Positions 51,067 to 62,643 are shown, numbered from the stretch's first letter. The stretch is DNA of 64,000 nt from Actinomycetota bacterium (GCA_030645675.1 JAUSLQ010000207.1:29906-93905); one strand, 5' to 3'. The notes: generated from the letters alone by a model not told the origin. Translations and numbers: made by a program.

Positions 51067-51834
51067 ATGGCTTACGTCCCCACCCCCGACATCATCATCG
51101 AGCACGACGGCCCCGTCGCCATCATCACGCTGAATCAGCCAGAGCAGCGCAACGCGTTCTCCGACGCGATGCACGACGGCATGCAGGAGATCTGGACGCA
51201 CCTGGCCAAGGACCGCTCGGTGAGGGCGATCGTGATCACCGGCGCCGGCAAGGCGTTCAGCGCCGGCGGCAACATCCCCGGCTTCATCCGCTCGTACGAA
51301 GACCCGATCCACCGCGCCGAGTCGATGCGCGGCGCACAGCGCCTGCTCGACGCGATGCTGGAGTGCCCCATCCCGATGGTCTCCGCCGTCAACGGCCCGG
51401 CCGTCGGCCTCGGCTGCAGCGTCGCCACCTCGTGCGACGTCGTGCTGATCGCCGAGAGCACGTTCATGGCCGACACCCATGTGCCGATCGGCCTGGTCGC
51501 CGGCGACGGCGGCGCCGTGCAGTGGCCCGTGCTGATGGGAATGCTGCAGGCCAAGTACTACCTGCTCACCGGCGACCGCATCCCCGCCCAGAAGTGCGTC
51601 GAGCTGGGCCTGGCCACCTTCGCCGTGCCCGACGACCAACTGATGACGGAAGCACTGCGCATCGCCAACCGTCTGGCCGCCCAGCCGATGCAAGCCATCC
51701 AGGAGACCAAGCGGGCGTTGAACCTGCACATCCAGCAGGCCGTGCGCCTGGTGTCGCCGTTCGCCAACGCCGCCGAAGAGGCCTCGTTCAGCACCGACGA
51801 CATCCGCAAGACCATCGAGGGCTTCAAGAAGTAA
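51067..51834 (+). CDS. Enoyl-CoA hydratase/isomerase family protein
   Basis: 255 aa from the ATG at 51067 behind GGAG. LNQPEQRNAFSDAM near residue 22, oxyanion loop GAGKAFSAGGNIPG near 65, and VNGPAVGLGCSVATSCD near 110. The VPIGLVAGDGGAVQWP segment lacks the usual second catalytic Glu, as in the paralogue at 10686-11492, so it may be an isomerase or hydrolase rather than a hydratase. It lies 5 bp before the acyl-CoA ligase and probably shares its transcript. Confidence 0.86.
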   Translation: MAYVPTPDIIIEHDGPVAIITLNQPEQRNAFSDAMHDGMQEIWTHLAKDRSVRAIVITGAGKAFSAGGNIPGFIRSYEDPIHRAESMRGAQRLLDAMLECPIPMVSAVNGPAVGLGCSVATSCDVVLIAESTFMADTHVPIGLVAGDGGAVQWPVLMGMLQAKYYLLTGDRIPAQKCVELGLATFAVPDDQLMTEALRIANRLAAQPMQAIQETKRALNLHIQQAVRLVSPFANAAEEASFSTDDIRKTIEGFKK

Positions 51835-51839
51835 CCCGC

Positions 51840-53441
51840 ATGTCACCTCAGCGCGCCGACCAGCGGTACGGCACCATCCCGCGGATGGCACTCGCCGCTG
51901 CAGCGCGCTGGGGCGGGGTGCCGGCCGTCGTCGACGGCGAGGCCCGCTACACGTTCACCGAACTGGCCGAAGAGACCCGCCGCGTCACCGCCGCGCTCGT
52001 CGCTACCGGCGTGCAGCCCGGCGACCGCATCGCGCTGTGGGCACCGAATTCGGCGGCGTGGATCCCTGCCGCGCTGGGCATCCTCGGCGCCGGTGCCTGG
52101 CTGGTGCCGTTGAACACGCGCTTCAAGGCGACCGAGGCGGCGTACGTGCTGCAGAAGGCCGACGCACGGTCGCTGTTCGTCGTCGACGAGTTCATGGGCA
52201 CCGACCACGTGGGCGAGCTGCGCGCCGTCGACCCCGGCTTGCGGGTGCTGACCGACGTGGTGCGCATCCCCTCCCCCGGCACCCGCACGGGCGCAGCATG
52301 GCAGGCGTTCCTCGCCCGCGGCGACGGCCACCTCGCGGCGGGCGACGAGCGCATCGCCGCCGGCACCGCTGACGACATCTGCGACATCATCTTCACCTCG
52401 GGCACCACCGGCAAGCCCAAGGGCGTGCTGCTGCGCCACGGCGCCAGCCTGCGCTGTTACGACAGCATCAACATCGCCTATCGCCTGCACCAGGGCGACC
52501 GCCACCTGGTCACCACCCCGTTCTTCCACTGCTTCGGCTACAAGGCCGGCTGGATGCTCAGTCTCCTGGCCGGCGCGTGCACCTTCCCCGTCGCCGTGTT
52601 CGACGCAGACGTCGCGCTGGGCATCATCCAGAGCGAGGGCATCACCCACATCCCCGGGGCGCCCACCGTGTTCACCTCACTGCTGCATCACCCGCGCCGC
52701 GGCGACTACGACCTGTCGTCACTGCACACGGCAATGGTGGGCGCGGCCAGCATCCCCATCACCCTGCCCGGCGAGATGGTGCGCGATCTCGGCTTCCGCA
52801 CCGTCATGGCCGGCTACGGGCTCACCGAGAACCATGCAATCGTCGCGTTCAGCCGCCCCGACGACGCGGCCGACGAAGCCGCCCGCTCGGTGGGCCACCC
52901 GGCACCCGACATGGAGGTGCGCATCCTCGGCGACGACGGAACCGAAGTTCCCCAGGGGCAGCCCGGCGAGATCGTGGTGCGATCGTACGCCCAGATGTCG
53001 GGCTACTACCTCGACCCCGAGGCCACCGCCGCCACCATTCGCGACGGGTGGCTGCACACCGGCGACGTCGGCATCATCGATGACGCAGGCCGGCTGCACA
53101 TCACCGATCGCAAGAAGGACATCTTCATCGTCGGCGGCTTCAACGTGTCGCCCGCCGAGATCGAGTCGGAGCTGTGCCGCCTCGACGACGTGGCCCAGGT
53201 GGCCGTCGTGGGCGTGCCCGACGAGCGGATGGGCGAAGTGGGCTGCGCGTTCGTGGTGGCCAAGCCGGGCCACACAGTGGACCCGGCCGAGGTGCTGGCA
53301 CACGCCCGCGAGACGATGGCCAACTACAAGGTGCCGCGTGCGGTCGAGGTGGTGGACGCATTGCCCACCAACGCCACGGGAAAGGTCTTGAAGCACGAGC
53401 TGCGTGCCGCGTACACGGCGCGCCGGCGCGTCAGTGAGTGA
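51840..53441 (+). CDS. Acyl-CoA ligase (FadD-type, AMP-forming)
   Basis: 533 aa from the ATG at 51840. ANL-family motifs: P-loop FTSGTTGKPKGVLL near residue 180, GYGLTENH near 325, GDVGIIDD near 410, hinge DRKKDIFIVGG, and NATGKVLKHEL with the catalytic Lys near 515. It resembles FadD3/long-chain or cyclic acid ligases. It would activate a fatty or ring-derived acid for the neighbouring crotonase-fold enzymes. It overlaps the convergent cNMP gene by 11 bp. Confidence 0.9.
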   Translation: MSPQRADQRYGTIPRMALAAAARWGGVPAVVDGEARYTFTELAEETRRVTAALVATGVQPGDRIALWAPNSAAWIPAALGILGAGAWLVPLNTRFKATEAAYVLQKADARSLFVVDEFMGTDHVGELRAVDPGLRVLTDVVRIPSPGTRTGAAWQAFLARGDGHLAAGDERIAAGTADDICDIIFTSGTTGKPKGVLLRHGASLRCYDSINIAYRLHQGDRHLVTTPFFHCFGYKAGWMLSLLAGACTFPVAVFDADVALGIIQSEGITHIPGAPTVFTSLLHHPRRGDYDLSSLHTAMVGAASIPITLPGEMVRDLGFRTVMAGYGLTENHAIVAFSRPDDAADEAARSVGHPAPDMEVRILGDDGTEVPQGQPGEIVVRSYAQMSGYYLDPEATAATIRDGWLHTGDVGIIDDAGRLHITDRKKDIFIVGGFNVSPAEIESELCRLDDVAQVAVVGVPDERMGEVGCAFVVAKPGHTVDPAEVLAHARETMANYKVPRAVEVVDALPTNATGKVLKHELRAAYTARRRVSE

Positions 53442-53859
53442 CGGCGTCGCCGGAGACCGCGCGGAGCCGAGCGGCCAGCGCCGGCAGCATGCGGCAGGCG
53501 ATGGAGGGCGTGTTCTCCAGCAGCGAGTGGAACTCCTGGTTCGAGGCCACCAGCAGCGTCATCGGCGAGGTGGCGGTGACGGTGGCCGTGCGGTTGCCGC
53601 CGTCGAGCAGCGAGATCTCGCCCTGGAAGTCGCCGGGCCCGACGTCGGCGACGTGCACGCCGCCGCGGTCCACCGAGGCGGTGCCCGAGACGATGATGAG
53701 GAACTCGTGGCCGTGAGTGCCCTCGCGAGCGAGCACGGCGCCGGTCTGCACCTCCACCTCGGTCAGCAGGCTGCGCACCGCGATCAGCTCCTTGTCGTCG
53801 AGTCGCGAGAACAGGGGCACCTTCAGCAAGTGCTCGTCGACGTCGTGCCTGTGGCTCAT
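53431..53859 (-). CDS. Cyclic-nucleotide-binding-domain protein
   Basis: 142 aa from the ATG at 53859 behind GAGGGA. It is a single cNMP-binding beta-barrel (LLKVPLFSRLDDKELIAVRS; GDFQGEISLLDGGNRTATV) with no DNA-binding or other domain attached. The phosphate-binding cassette has GEIS in place of GE-AL followed by NRTATV, so cAMP binding is plausible. It may be a stand-alone sensor or partner protein. Confidence 0.82.
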   Translation of the reverse strand: MSHRHDVDEHLLKVPLFSRLDDKELIAVRSLLTEVEVQTGAVLAREGTHGHEFLIIVSGTASVDRGGVHVADVGPGDFQGEISLLDGGNRTATVTATSPMTLLVASNQEFHSLLENTPSIACRMLPALAARLRAVSGDAVTH

Positions 53860-53962
53860 GGGGTCCCTCGTTGTGCTGGTGCCGGGCCAAACGCCGACGG
53901 TCGAACCTTCCCGAACGCCGACCGGAGCCTGTGCACGGACTGACATCGTCACAGTAGTCACC

Positions 53963-53980
53963 CGCCACTGCACAGTGGCG
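53963..53980. promoter_or_regulatory. Palindrome in the cNMP/CoA-transferase divergent region
   Basis: A perfect inverted repeat CGCCACTG-CA-CAGTGGCG sits between the two divergent genes, 104 bp from one start and 77 bp from the other. Its size suits a dimeric regulator; which one is unknown. Confidence 0.5.
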
Positions 53981-54056
53981 TCCTGGACGGCCACGACGAG
54001 TACGTTCGGATGGTTCGAGACGGTCGAGCAGGTTCGGGACAAAGGGGCAGCAGTCG

Positions 54057-55268
54057 ATGTATGACGTCATGCAAGGTGTAAGGGTGATAGAGGTGGCAGA
54101 GCACACGTTCGTGCCGGCCGCGGCCATGATCCTGGCCGACTGGGGCGCCGACGTGATCAAGATCGAACGCGTCGCCGGTGGCGGCGACGCCTCGCGCAGC
54201 ATGCGCGCCATCCAGCGCCCGGGCCTGAAGAGCAACCCCTACTTCGAAGCCGCCAACCGCGGCAAGCGCGGCCTCGGGCTGGACCTCACCAAGGCCGAGG
54301 GCCGCGACTACTTGAAGCAGCTGATCGTGGGCGCCGACGTGTTCATCACGAACCTGCGCGACGACGCGCTGGCCAAGCTGGGCATCACCGCCGACGACGT
54401 GATGAAGATCAACCCGACGATCGTGTATGCCAGCGGCACCGGCTACGGCCGCCGTGGCCCCATCGCCTCCGCCCGCGGGTTCGACATGCCGTCGTCGTGG
54501 ACGCGCAGCGGCTCGGCGTTCGTCCAGACACCCACCAACGGCGGCCCGCCGCCGAACCAGCCCGGCTCCGTGGGCGACCTCACCGGCGGCGCCACGCTGG
54601 CCGGCGCGATCTGCGCCGCGCTGTTCCGCCGCGAACGTACCGGCAAGGGAGCCGTCGTCGACCATGCGCTCTACCAGATGGGCACGTACATCATGAGCCA
54701 GGCGCTGATCCAGGCGTCGATGGGCTGGAAGGCCGCTGGCCCGATGCCGCCGCGCGAGGCGATGCCCGACCCGATGATGAACTGGTACAAGACCGGCGAC
54801 GACCGCTGGCTGCTGCTGTGCCTGCTGTACGACGCGTGGTGGGAAGACTTCGCTCAGCGGATCGGCCACCCGGAGTGGATCACCGACCCGAAGTTCATCG
54901 ACCCCACCGCCCGCGCCGCCAACTGCGTCGAGATGATCGCACAGCTCGACGCGATCTTCGCCTCGCAGACGTTGGCCGAGTGGGAAGAGCAGTTCGCCGA
55001 ACTGGAAGGCGTGTGGTCGCCGGCGAAGAGCCCGCTGGAAGTGATCGCCGATCCGCAGGCACTGGAGAACGGGTTCGTCACCCCGGTCACCTACCCCGAC
55101 GGCACGCACTACCTCACCGGCGCTTCGCCCGCGCAGTTCGACGGCCGCCCGGTGGGCGAGCTGCGCGCCTCGCCGAACCACGGCGAGCACACCGACGAGG
55201 TGATGCGCGAACTGGGGCTGTCCGACGAACAGATCGCCGAGCTGAAGGCACACGGCATCGTCATCTGA
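54057..55268 (+). CDS. CaiB/BaiF-type (family III) CoA transferase
   Basis: 403 aa from the ATG at 54057 behind AAAGGGG. Family III features: VRVIEVAEHTFVPAAAMILA and WGADVIKIER near the N-terminus, NRGKRGLGLDLTKAEGRD near 65, and ASGTGYGRRGP near 120. These enzymes move CoA between organic acids. Here it could load or unload the substrate of the ligase/crotonase group. It precedes an SDR by 72 bp on the same strand. Confidence 0.88.
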   Translation: MYDVMQGVRVIEVAEHTFVPAAAMILADWGADVIKIERVAGGGDASRSMRAIQRPGLKSNPYFEAANRGKRGLGLDLTKAEGRDYLKQLIVGADVFITNLRDDALAKLGITADDVMKINPTIVYASGTGYGRRGPIASARGFDMPSSWTRSGSAFVQTPTNGGPPPNQPGSVGDLTGGATLAGAICAALFRRERTGKGAVVDHALYQMGTYIMSQALIQASMGWKAAGPMPPREAMPDPMMNWYKTGDDRWLLLCLLYDAWWEDFAQRIGHPEWITDPKFIDPTARAANCVEMIAQLDAIFASQTLAEWEEQFAELEGVWSPAKSPLEVIADPQALENGFVTPVTYPDGTHYLTGASPAQFDGRPVGELRASPNHGEHTDEVMRELGLSDEQIAELKAHGIVI

Positions 55269-55340
55269 CGGCGGGGAGCTCCAGCGACTCCGGACCGGCC
55301 GAGCCGGACGCACCGGCGGTGGCCGAATATGGTTCAGCGC

Positions 55341-56093
55341 ATGCGATTCGAGAACAAGGTTGTGTTCATCACCGGCGGCGCCATCGGCTTCGGCCGGGCC
55401 TTTGCCAAGGCGTTCACTGCAGAGGGTGCGGCAGTGGTCATCGCCGACATCGACGTCGACGCGGGTGAGGCCACCGCCGCGGCGCTGCGTGCAGACGGGG
55501 CGCGCGCCATCGCCGTGCGCTGCGACGTGAGCGACGAGGTCGCCGTGGAAGCCGCAGTGGCCCGCACGGTCGAGGAGTTCGGTGGGGTCGACATCCTGAT
55601 CAACAACGCCGGGCTGCACCTGCTGAAGTACAACCAGCCATTCGGCGTGCTGCCCCGCGCCGATCTGCGTGCGCTGTTCGACGTGAACGTCATCGGCATC
55701 GTCAACTGCACCATCGCCTGCCGGCCGTCGATGAGCGCTCGCGGTGGGGGCGCCGTGCTCAACATCTCGTCGATCGCCGGCTACATGAGCACCTCACCGT
55801 ACGGCGTCTCGAAGCTGGCCGTGCGCGGCCTGACGATCGCGCTCGCCACCGAGCTGGCACCGGATCGCATCCGCGTGAACGCGATCGCGCCGGGGCTGAT
55901 GGGTACGGAGAACGCGCTCGACGGATTGCCCGAGGAAATGGTGCGAGACTTCATCGAGAACCGCCAGCTGGTGCACCGTCTGGGCCTGATGGACGACATC
56001 GTCAACACCACGCTCTTCCTGTGTGGCGGGCAGGCCGGCTTCATCACCGGTGAAACTCTCAAGGTGGCCGCCGGCTACCCACTGTCGATCTGA
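55341..56093 (+). CDS. SDR-family oxidoreductase
   Basis: 250 aa from the ATG at 55341 (MRFENKVVFITGG); a TATGGT box (55328-55333) ends 8 bases upstream, supporting this start over the ATG at 55329. Motifs: TGGAIGFG (cofactor loop, variant of TGxxxGIG), INNAGLH near 92, and a catalytic Ser (NISSIAGYMST) followed by YGVSK. It is a classical SDR; substrate unknown. It is followed after 12 bp by a DUF2510 protein gene. Confidence 0.87.
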   Translation: MRFENKVVFITGGAIGFGRAFAKAFTAEGAAVVIADIDVDAGEATAAALRADGARAIAVRCDVSDEVAVEAAVARTVEEFGGVDILINNAGLHLLKYNQPFGVLPRADLRALFDVNVIGIVNCTIACRPSMSARGGGAVLNISSIAGYMSTSPYGVSKLAVRGLTIALATELAPDRIRVNAIAPGLMGTENALDGLPEEMVRDFIENRQLVHRLGLMDDIVNTTLFLCGGQAGFITGETLKVAAGYPLSI

Positions 56094-56105
56094 ACGGAGC
56101 ACACG

Positions 56106-57047
56106 ATGACACCAGCTGGGTGGCACCCCGACCCGTACGGCCGGTACGAGCAGCGGTACTGGGATGGCCAACGCTGGACGGACCACGTCACCAGCGGCGG
56201 GCAGAGCCTGATCGATGCCGGCCCACCCCCACCGGCTGCGCCTCAGCAGCCAGTTGCGCCTCAGCAGCCAGTTGCACCCCAGCCGCCGGCCATGCAACCG
56301 CCTGCCGTGCAACCGCCACTCGTGCAGCCGCCCGGCATGCAGCCGCCCGGCATGCAGCCGCCGGCTTCGTATCCCGGCACGGCGGGCGTTGCTGCATCGT
56401 CCGGCGGTACGTCGAAGAACGTGCTGTACGGCGGCATCGCCGTCGCGTTGGTGCTGGCGGGCGTGCTGGCGTTCGTGCTGCTGCGCGACGACTCGTCGGG
56501 CGGCGCAGTGTCCACCACCGCGGCCGTCGCCAAGCTCCAGGCGATCAGCGACCGCGCCTACCAGGCCGACCCTGAGCGCTCGGACGGCAACGACATGAGC
56601 GGCACTGGCCCATGCCCCCTCGGCACCTTCGTGGAGAACAGCGATTGGATCGCCGAGCCGCCCGGTGTGATCGCCTGTGACGGCGACGACTACGACATGA
56701 TCGTGGGGCTGAACACCGACCCGCGCGTCGACCTCTCCGACGACAACTTCCTCGCCGACCTGGTGAACTCGGAGGGCGCTGTAGCGGCCGAGCCGCAAGT
56801 CTCGTACGCGGGCGGCACGCTCACCACATGGTGCGGGGGTTCCGGGGGCGAGTCCGGCCTCTCGGCGCCGGAGGAGAGCGGCGAGCGCTGCGCCGCCGGG
56901 TGGACGGACGGCAAGATGGTGGTGATCATCGTCGACCGCCGCCGCGACGAGACCAGCGCCGCCATCGCCGGCGCCTTCCTGCGCCAGCACCTCGGCCAGA
57001 TCGTCGCGGGCGCGGCCGGCGTCGACACCTCGGCGATCGAGTACTGA
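56106..57047 (+). CDS. DUF2510 membrane protein with Pro/Gln-rich linker
   Basis: 313 aa. The N-terminal DUF2510 module (GWHPDPYGRYEQRYWDGQRW, residues 5-24) is followed by a low-complexity Pro/Gln/Met linker (about 38-100, from short DNA repeats such as CATGCAGCCGCCCGG), a membrane helix near 112-130 (GGIAVALVLAGVLAFVLL) and an extracytoplasmic domain with Cys in pairs. DUF2510 proteins are typical of Actinobacteria, often near the cell envelope. Specific role unknown. Confidence 0.82.
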   Translation: MTPAGWHPDPYGRYEQRYWDGQRWTDHVTSGGQSLIDAGPPPPAAPQQPVAPQQPVAPQPPAMQPPAVQPPLVQPPGMQPPGMQPPASYPGTAGVAASSGGTSKNVLYGGIAVALVLAGVLAFVLLRDDSSGGAVSTTAAVAKLQAISDRAYQADPERSDGNDMSGTGPCPLGTFVENSDWIAEPPGVIACDGDDYDMIVGLNTDPRVDLSDDNFLADLVNSEGAVAAEPQVSYAGGTLTTWCGGSGGESGLSAPEESGERCAAGWTDGKMVVIIVDRRRDETSAAIAGAFLRQHLGQIVAGAAGVDTSAIEY

Positions 57048-57076
57048 CGCAGCGCCGGCGAACGCTCAGCCCAGGC

Positions 57077-57463
57077 TCAGCCCAACGTCAGCTTCACTGC
57101 GCATTCGGCGGGCTGCGGCCTGCGCAACACCTTGCGGGCGAGCGAGGCCACCTTGAGCAGTGACGTCACCACCCTGTACTTGGCGCGCACCGCGTCGCCG
57201 ACGGCGTGTGCAGCCGGGCCTTCCAACACCTCTGCCGTCGCCGCCACCACGGGCGCGCCGGCGCGCACCTTGCCGCGCACGCTGCACGCCTGCAGGGTGA
57301 CCGCCGGGTTGTTGCGGATGCGCTTCACCTTGCCCGACGCCGCCTCGGTGGTGAAGCCGGCCGTGCCATCGGGAAGGGCGACGATCCACACCGGCGTGGG
57401 CACGGTGGCACCGTTGTTGCGGGTGGTGGTGAGCAACACGTACTTCTCGTCAGCGATCGACAT
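57077..57463 (-). CDS. PPOX-class (F420/FMN-binding split-barrel) protein
   Basis: 128 aa from the ATG at 57463; a TAGCGT box (57475-57470) ends 7 bases before it. The split-barrel pattern KYVLLTTTRNNGATVPTPVW and GKVKRIRNNPAVTLQ is typical of small PPOX-class F420-dependent enzymes of Actinobacteria. The likely role is reduction of a small substrate with F420H2 or FMN. It is divergent from the P-type ATPase across 52 bp. Confidence 0.8.
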   Translation of the reverse strand: MSIADEKYVLLTTTRNNGATVPTPVWIVALPDGTAGFTTEAASGKVKRIRNNPAVTLQACSVRGKVRAGAPVVAATAEVLEGPAAHAVGDAVRAKYRVVTSLLKVASLARKVLRRPQPAECAVKLTLG

Positions 57464-57469
57464 GTCGGC

Positions 57470-57509
57470 ACGCTACCCGGGCTGTGCGCGCGGCACTGCC
57501 GGGTAACGT
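57470..57509. promoter_or_regulatory. Back-to-back leaderless promoters
   Basis: Leftward TAGCGT (57475-57470) and rightward TAACGT (57504-57509) each end 7 bases before the start codons at 57463 and 57516. No ribosome-binding site is seen for either gene. The -35 regions are not recognisable. Confidence 0.6.
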
Positions 57510-57515
57510 CGCTGC

Positions 57516-59891
<2,376 letters not shown>

Positions 59892-60054
59892 GAGCCGCGT
59901 CCGGCCCCGGCCGATCAGAGCGCACCCGGTCGAGGCGGCTCCCAGCGCTCGCCAGCTGCGGACCAGCCGGTGCGAAACCGGCGGGCGTCCGGATAGTCTC
60001 CGCAACAACGGCTTCCCCCCGGAGACAACTCACCACCCGCCTCGGGAGGGAACC

Positions 60055-60597
60055 ATGCCGTTCAAGCCGCGCCTGCGTCTGCCGCGCCGTCGTCAACCAA
60101 GCCTGCGCCTGCAGTCCGACGATCATCAGTGGAGCATCTTCCACCCCGACCCCGACGAGCCGATGATCGTCGACGGCTTCGGCGAGGCCGCGCAGCTGGC
60201 CGCTGCCGTGGCCGACATGGCCGTTCAGCACGAGGCGGTGGTGCTGCTCGACGAGCGCCGCCGCATCACCGCCATGCTCATCGACCCGCCGGCCGAGGTG
60301 GGCCTGCTGGTGGGAATGGCCGCGCTGCCCGGCGTGGAGACGCCGTTCTGCCAGACGCTCTGCATCGTCATCGAGCCCGAGGTGCGCACCGGCCCGCCCA
60401 CCGAGCACGACCGCCGCGGCTACCTCGCCTTGCGCCGCGCTCACATGGCGCAGGGGCTGCTGCTGCTCGACGTCATCCTCACCGACGGCGACACCATCCG
60501 CAGCCTGGCGATCGGCTGCGACCCCGACCCGGTGTGGTTCGACGAGTTCGAGCCCCACATGCTGGAGCACGGCGCCCCCGGCGACGAAGCGGCCTGA
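60055..60597 (+). CDS. Hypothetical protein with RadC-like strand pattern
   Basis: 180 aa from the ATG at 60055 behind CGGGAGGGAACC; a TAGTCT -10-like box is at 59993-59998. The N-terminus is Arg-rich, then DHQWSIFHPDPDEPMIVDGF and an alternating beta/alpha region (AVVLLDERRRITAMLIDPP). The pattern VVLLDERRR-TAM faintly recalls JAB/RadC-like domains, but no metal motif is visible. No family is recognised. It sits 55 bp before an SDR on the same strand. Confidence 0.65.
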   Translation: MPFKPRLRLPRRRQPSLRLQSDDHQWSIFHPDPDEPMIVDGFGEAAQLAAAVADMAVQHEAVVLLDERRRITAMLIDPPAEVGLLVGMAALPGVETPFCQTLCIVIEPEVRTGPPTEHDRRGYLALRRAHMAQGLLLLDVILTDGDTIRSLAIGCDPDPVWFDEFEPHMLEHGAPGDEAA

Positions 60598-60652
60598 ACG
60601 TGCCGCACCGCTCCCACTCGTCGCCCGCCCGGGCGCCGCCTACGATCGGCGC

Positions 60653-61534
60653 ATGAGCACCATCTCCGTCGTCACCGGCGCCAACAGCGGCATCGGCCGT
60701 GCCACGGCCATCCACCTCGCCACCCAGGGCCACGTCGTGTACGGCACCGTCCGCAGCCTCGACAAGGCGGGCAAGCTGCGGGCGATGGCCGCCGAGGCCG
60801 GCGTGGAGATCCACCTCGTCGAGCTCGACGTCGCCCACGACGAATCGGTGCGCGCGGGCTTCCAGCAGCTGCTGGCTGACACCGACGGCGTGGTCGACGT
60901 GCTGGTCAACAACGCTGGGGTCGGCGGCAATGCCGTGGCCGAGGAGTGCCCCACCTCGCTGTACCTCGATGTCATGAACGTGAACCTCTGTGGCGCGGTG
61001 CGGTGCCTGCAGCAGGTGCTGCCGGGCATGCGCGCCCGCAGGCGCGGCACCATCGTCAACATCACCTCGGTCACCGGCCGCATCGCCGCGCTCGCGCAGA
61101 GCCCGTACGTCGCCTCCAAGTGGGCGTTCGAAGGGCTCAGTGAAGGCCTGGCACAAGAGGTCGCGCCGTTCGGCATCCGCGTGGCCATCGTCGAGCCTGG
61201 TGTCACCAAGAGCGCGATCTTCGCCAAGAACATCGACGCACCAAACCAGAGCGGGGCCTACGACCCCGCCTATCGCCGCATGTTCCAGATGTACGCGGCA
61301 GGGCTGGCCCATGCCACCGACCCGTTCGAGGTGGGCCGGGTGGTGCACCACGCGATCACCACCGACCAGCCGCAACTGCGCTACGCCGTCAGCTGGGGCT
61401 CGCAGGACATGATCGACGGCCGGGCCGAGATGACCGACGAGCAGTGGGTGTCGCTCGGTGCCATCGCCGACGACGACGCCTACTACGACGCGTTCCACGC
61501 GGCGTTCGGCACCGATCTGCGCGACGTCGGCTGA
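60653..61534 (+). CDS. SDR-family oxidoreductase
   Basis: 293 aa from the ATG at 60653, with a TACGAT box (60641-60646) ending 7 bases before it. TGANSGIG near residue 9, VNNAGVGG near 85, Ser in NITSVTGR and YVASKWAFEG near 150. A longer C-terminal part (MFQMYAAGLAHATDPFEVG) is like that of retinol-dehydrogenase-type SDRs. Substrate unknown. Confidence 0.87.
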   Translation: MSTISVVTGANSGIGRATAIHLATQGHVVYGTVRSLDKAGKLRAMAAEAGVEIHLVELDVAHDESVRAGFQQLLADTDGVVDVLVNNAGVGGNAVAEECPTSLYLDVMNVNLCGAVRCLQQVLPGMRARRRGTIVNITSVTGRIAALAQSPYVASKWAFEGLSEGLAQEVAPFGIRVAIVEPGVTKSAIFAKNIDAPNQSGAYDPAYRRMFQMYAAGLAHATDPFEVGRVVHHAITTDQPQLRYAVSWGSQDMIDGRAEMTDEQWVSLGAIADDDAYYDAFHAAFGTDLRDVG

Positions 61535-61560
61535 CGAGCGGCCTGCCGCCGCGTGCCTGG

Positions 61561-61890
61561 TCAGGCGCCGGCGGGTAGCGCCGGGCGGTGCAGCACGGCC
61601 CACGTCGGCCGCAGTTCCAGCGCGCCGTCGTCGCCGACCCTTGCGTCGCCGTCGACGATCAGGGAGTACTCGCCCGGCGACGGATGCGGGAACACCATCG
61701 TCAGCTGCGGGCGGGCCAGCACGTTGGCGCGCGTGGTGCGGCCAACCGACGCCTGCAGCCCGCCGTCGCTCCACACCGTGGGCACCGCCAGCGTGTGCGC
61801 ACGCTGGTCGTCGCCGACCGTGACGAGGTAGCCCCACGGATAGGCGGCGAGTGCCGCGGGCAGCTCTTCGAGGGGAACGGCGATGCTCAT
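61561..61890 (-). CDS. PPOX-family small flavoprotein
   Basis: 109 aa. The split-barrel pattern is AYPWGYLVTVGDDQRAHTLA, then ASVGRTTRANVLARP and MVFPHPSPGEYSLIVDG. It is likely an FMN- or F420-binding protein, perhaps an oxidoreductase or heme-handling protein. It starts 4 bp after the M23 peptidase stop on the same strand, so the two are co-transcribed, though a functional link is not clear. Confidence 0.75.
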   Translation of the reverse strand: MSIAVPLEELPAALAAYPWGYLVTVGDDQRAHTLAVPTVWSDGGLQASVGRTTRANVLARPQLTMVFPHPSPGEYSLIVDGDARVGDDGALELRPTWAVLHRPALPAGA

Positions 61891-61894
61891 CGGC

Positions 61895-62557
61895 TCAGTA
61901 CACCTTGCAGCCAGCGGGCAGCGTGAGGAACGGCAGCGGGTTCACCGCAGCACCGCCACCGGGGTGGATCTCGAAGTGCAGGTGGTAGTTGCCGGCGCCG
62001 GGGTTGCCGGTGTCGCCGACGTAGCCGAGCAGCTGCCCCTTGTACACCGTGGCGCCCTTGGCCAACCCGGGTGCGAACGCCGACAGGTGGGCGTAGATGT
62101 AGTACGTGCCGCCGGTGGCAGCGGTCAGCTTCCACAGGTTGCCCGACAGCAGGCTGCCGCTGGTGCCGTCGCCCACTGCGCTCTGGTAGGTCAGCGTGCC
62201 GTCGGCCATGGCGTACACCTCCTGACCCAACGTGGCCAGGATGTCGGTGCCGGCGTGAGTGCGGCCGCCACTGCGCGGGTCGCCGAAGTTGTCGAGGATG
62301 TCGCAGCGCGGCGAGACCTCCATCGGGAAGTTGGCCGGTGGCACCACACGCAGGCGCTGCGCGGGCTGCACCGCATCGGCAGAGACGTCGAGCGACTGCA
62401 CCGCTGCGCCGTGGGAAGCCCCGGCCTGTGCGACCGCAATGGGTGCACCGTTGGGCAGCGCGCCGAGCCCGGCGACGGCGACGGCGACGGAGACCAGTGC
62501 GGCGGCGGCCCAGGTGGTCGCACGCCACGAACGAAGGTGAGGTTTGCTGTTCGACAC
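61895..62557 (-). CDS. Secreted M23-family peptidase
   Basis: 220 aa from the GTG at 62557, five bases after GGAG. A signal peptide covers residues about 12-45 (WAAAALVSVAVAVAGLGAL). The LytM/M23 domain has zinc-site motifs: HAGTDI (HxxxD) near 118 and HLHFEIHPGG (HxH) near 190. The segment FPMEVSPRCDILDNFGDPR is typical of actinobacterial M23 proteins. It would cleave peptidoglycan cross-links outside the cell. Confidence 0.86.
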   Translation of the reverse strand: MSNSKPHLRSWRATTWAAAALVSVAVAVAGLGALPNGAPIAVAQAGASHGAAVQSLDVSADAVQPAQRLRVVPPANFPMEVSPRCDILDNFGDPRSGGRTHAGTDILATLGQEVYAMADGTLTYQSAVGDGTSGSLLSGNLWKLTAATGGTYYIYAHLSAFAPGLAKGATVYKGQLLGYVGDTGNPGAGNYHLHFEIHPGGGAAVNPLPFLTLPAGCKVY

Positions 62558-62643
62558 AAGATCTCCAGGACCGTGGCTGAATGGCTCGGTCCGCCCGGGG
62601 GGAGAGCCTAATGGGGCAGACCCTCTCACGCTCCGCGGTCCCG

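Noticed and set aside
53958-55619. 553-codon minus-strand frame opposite the CoA transferase
   Set aside because: No domain and antisense-like composition; the CaiB-type motifs are on the plus strand.
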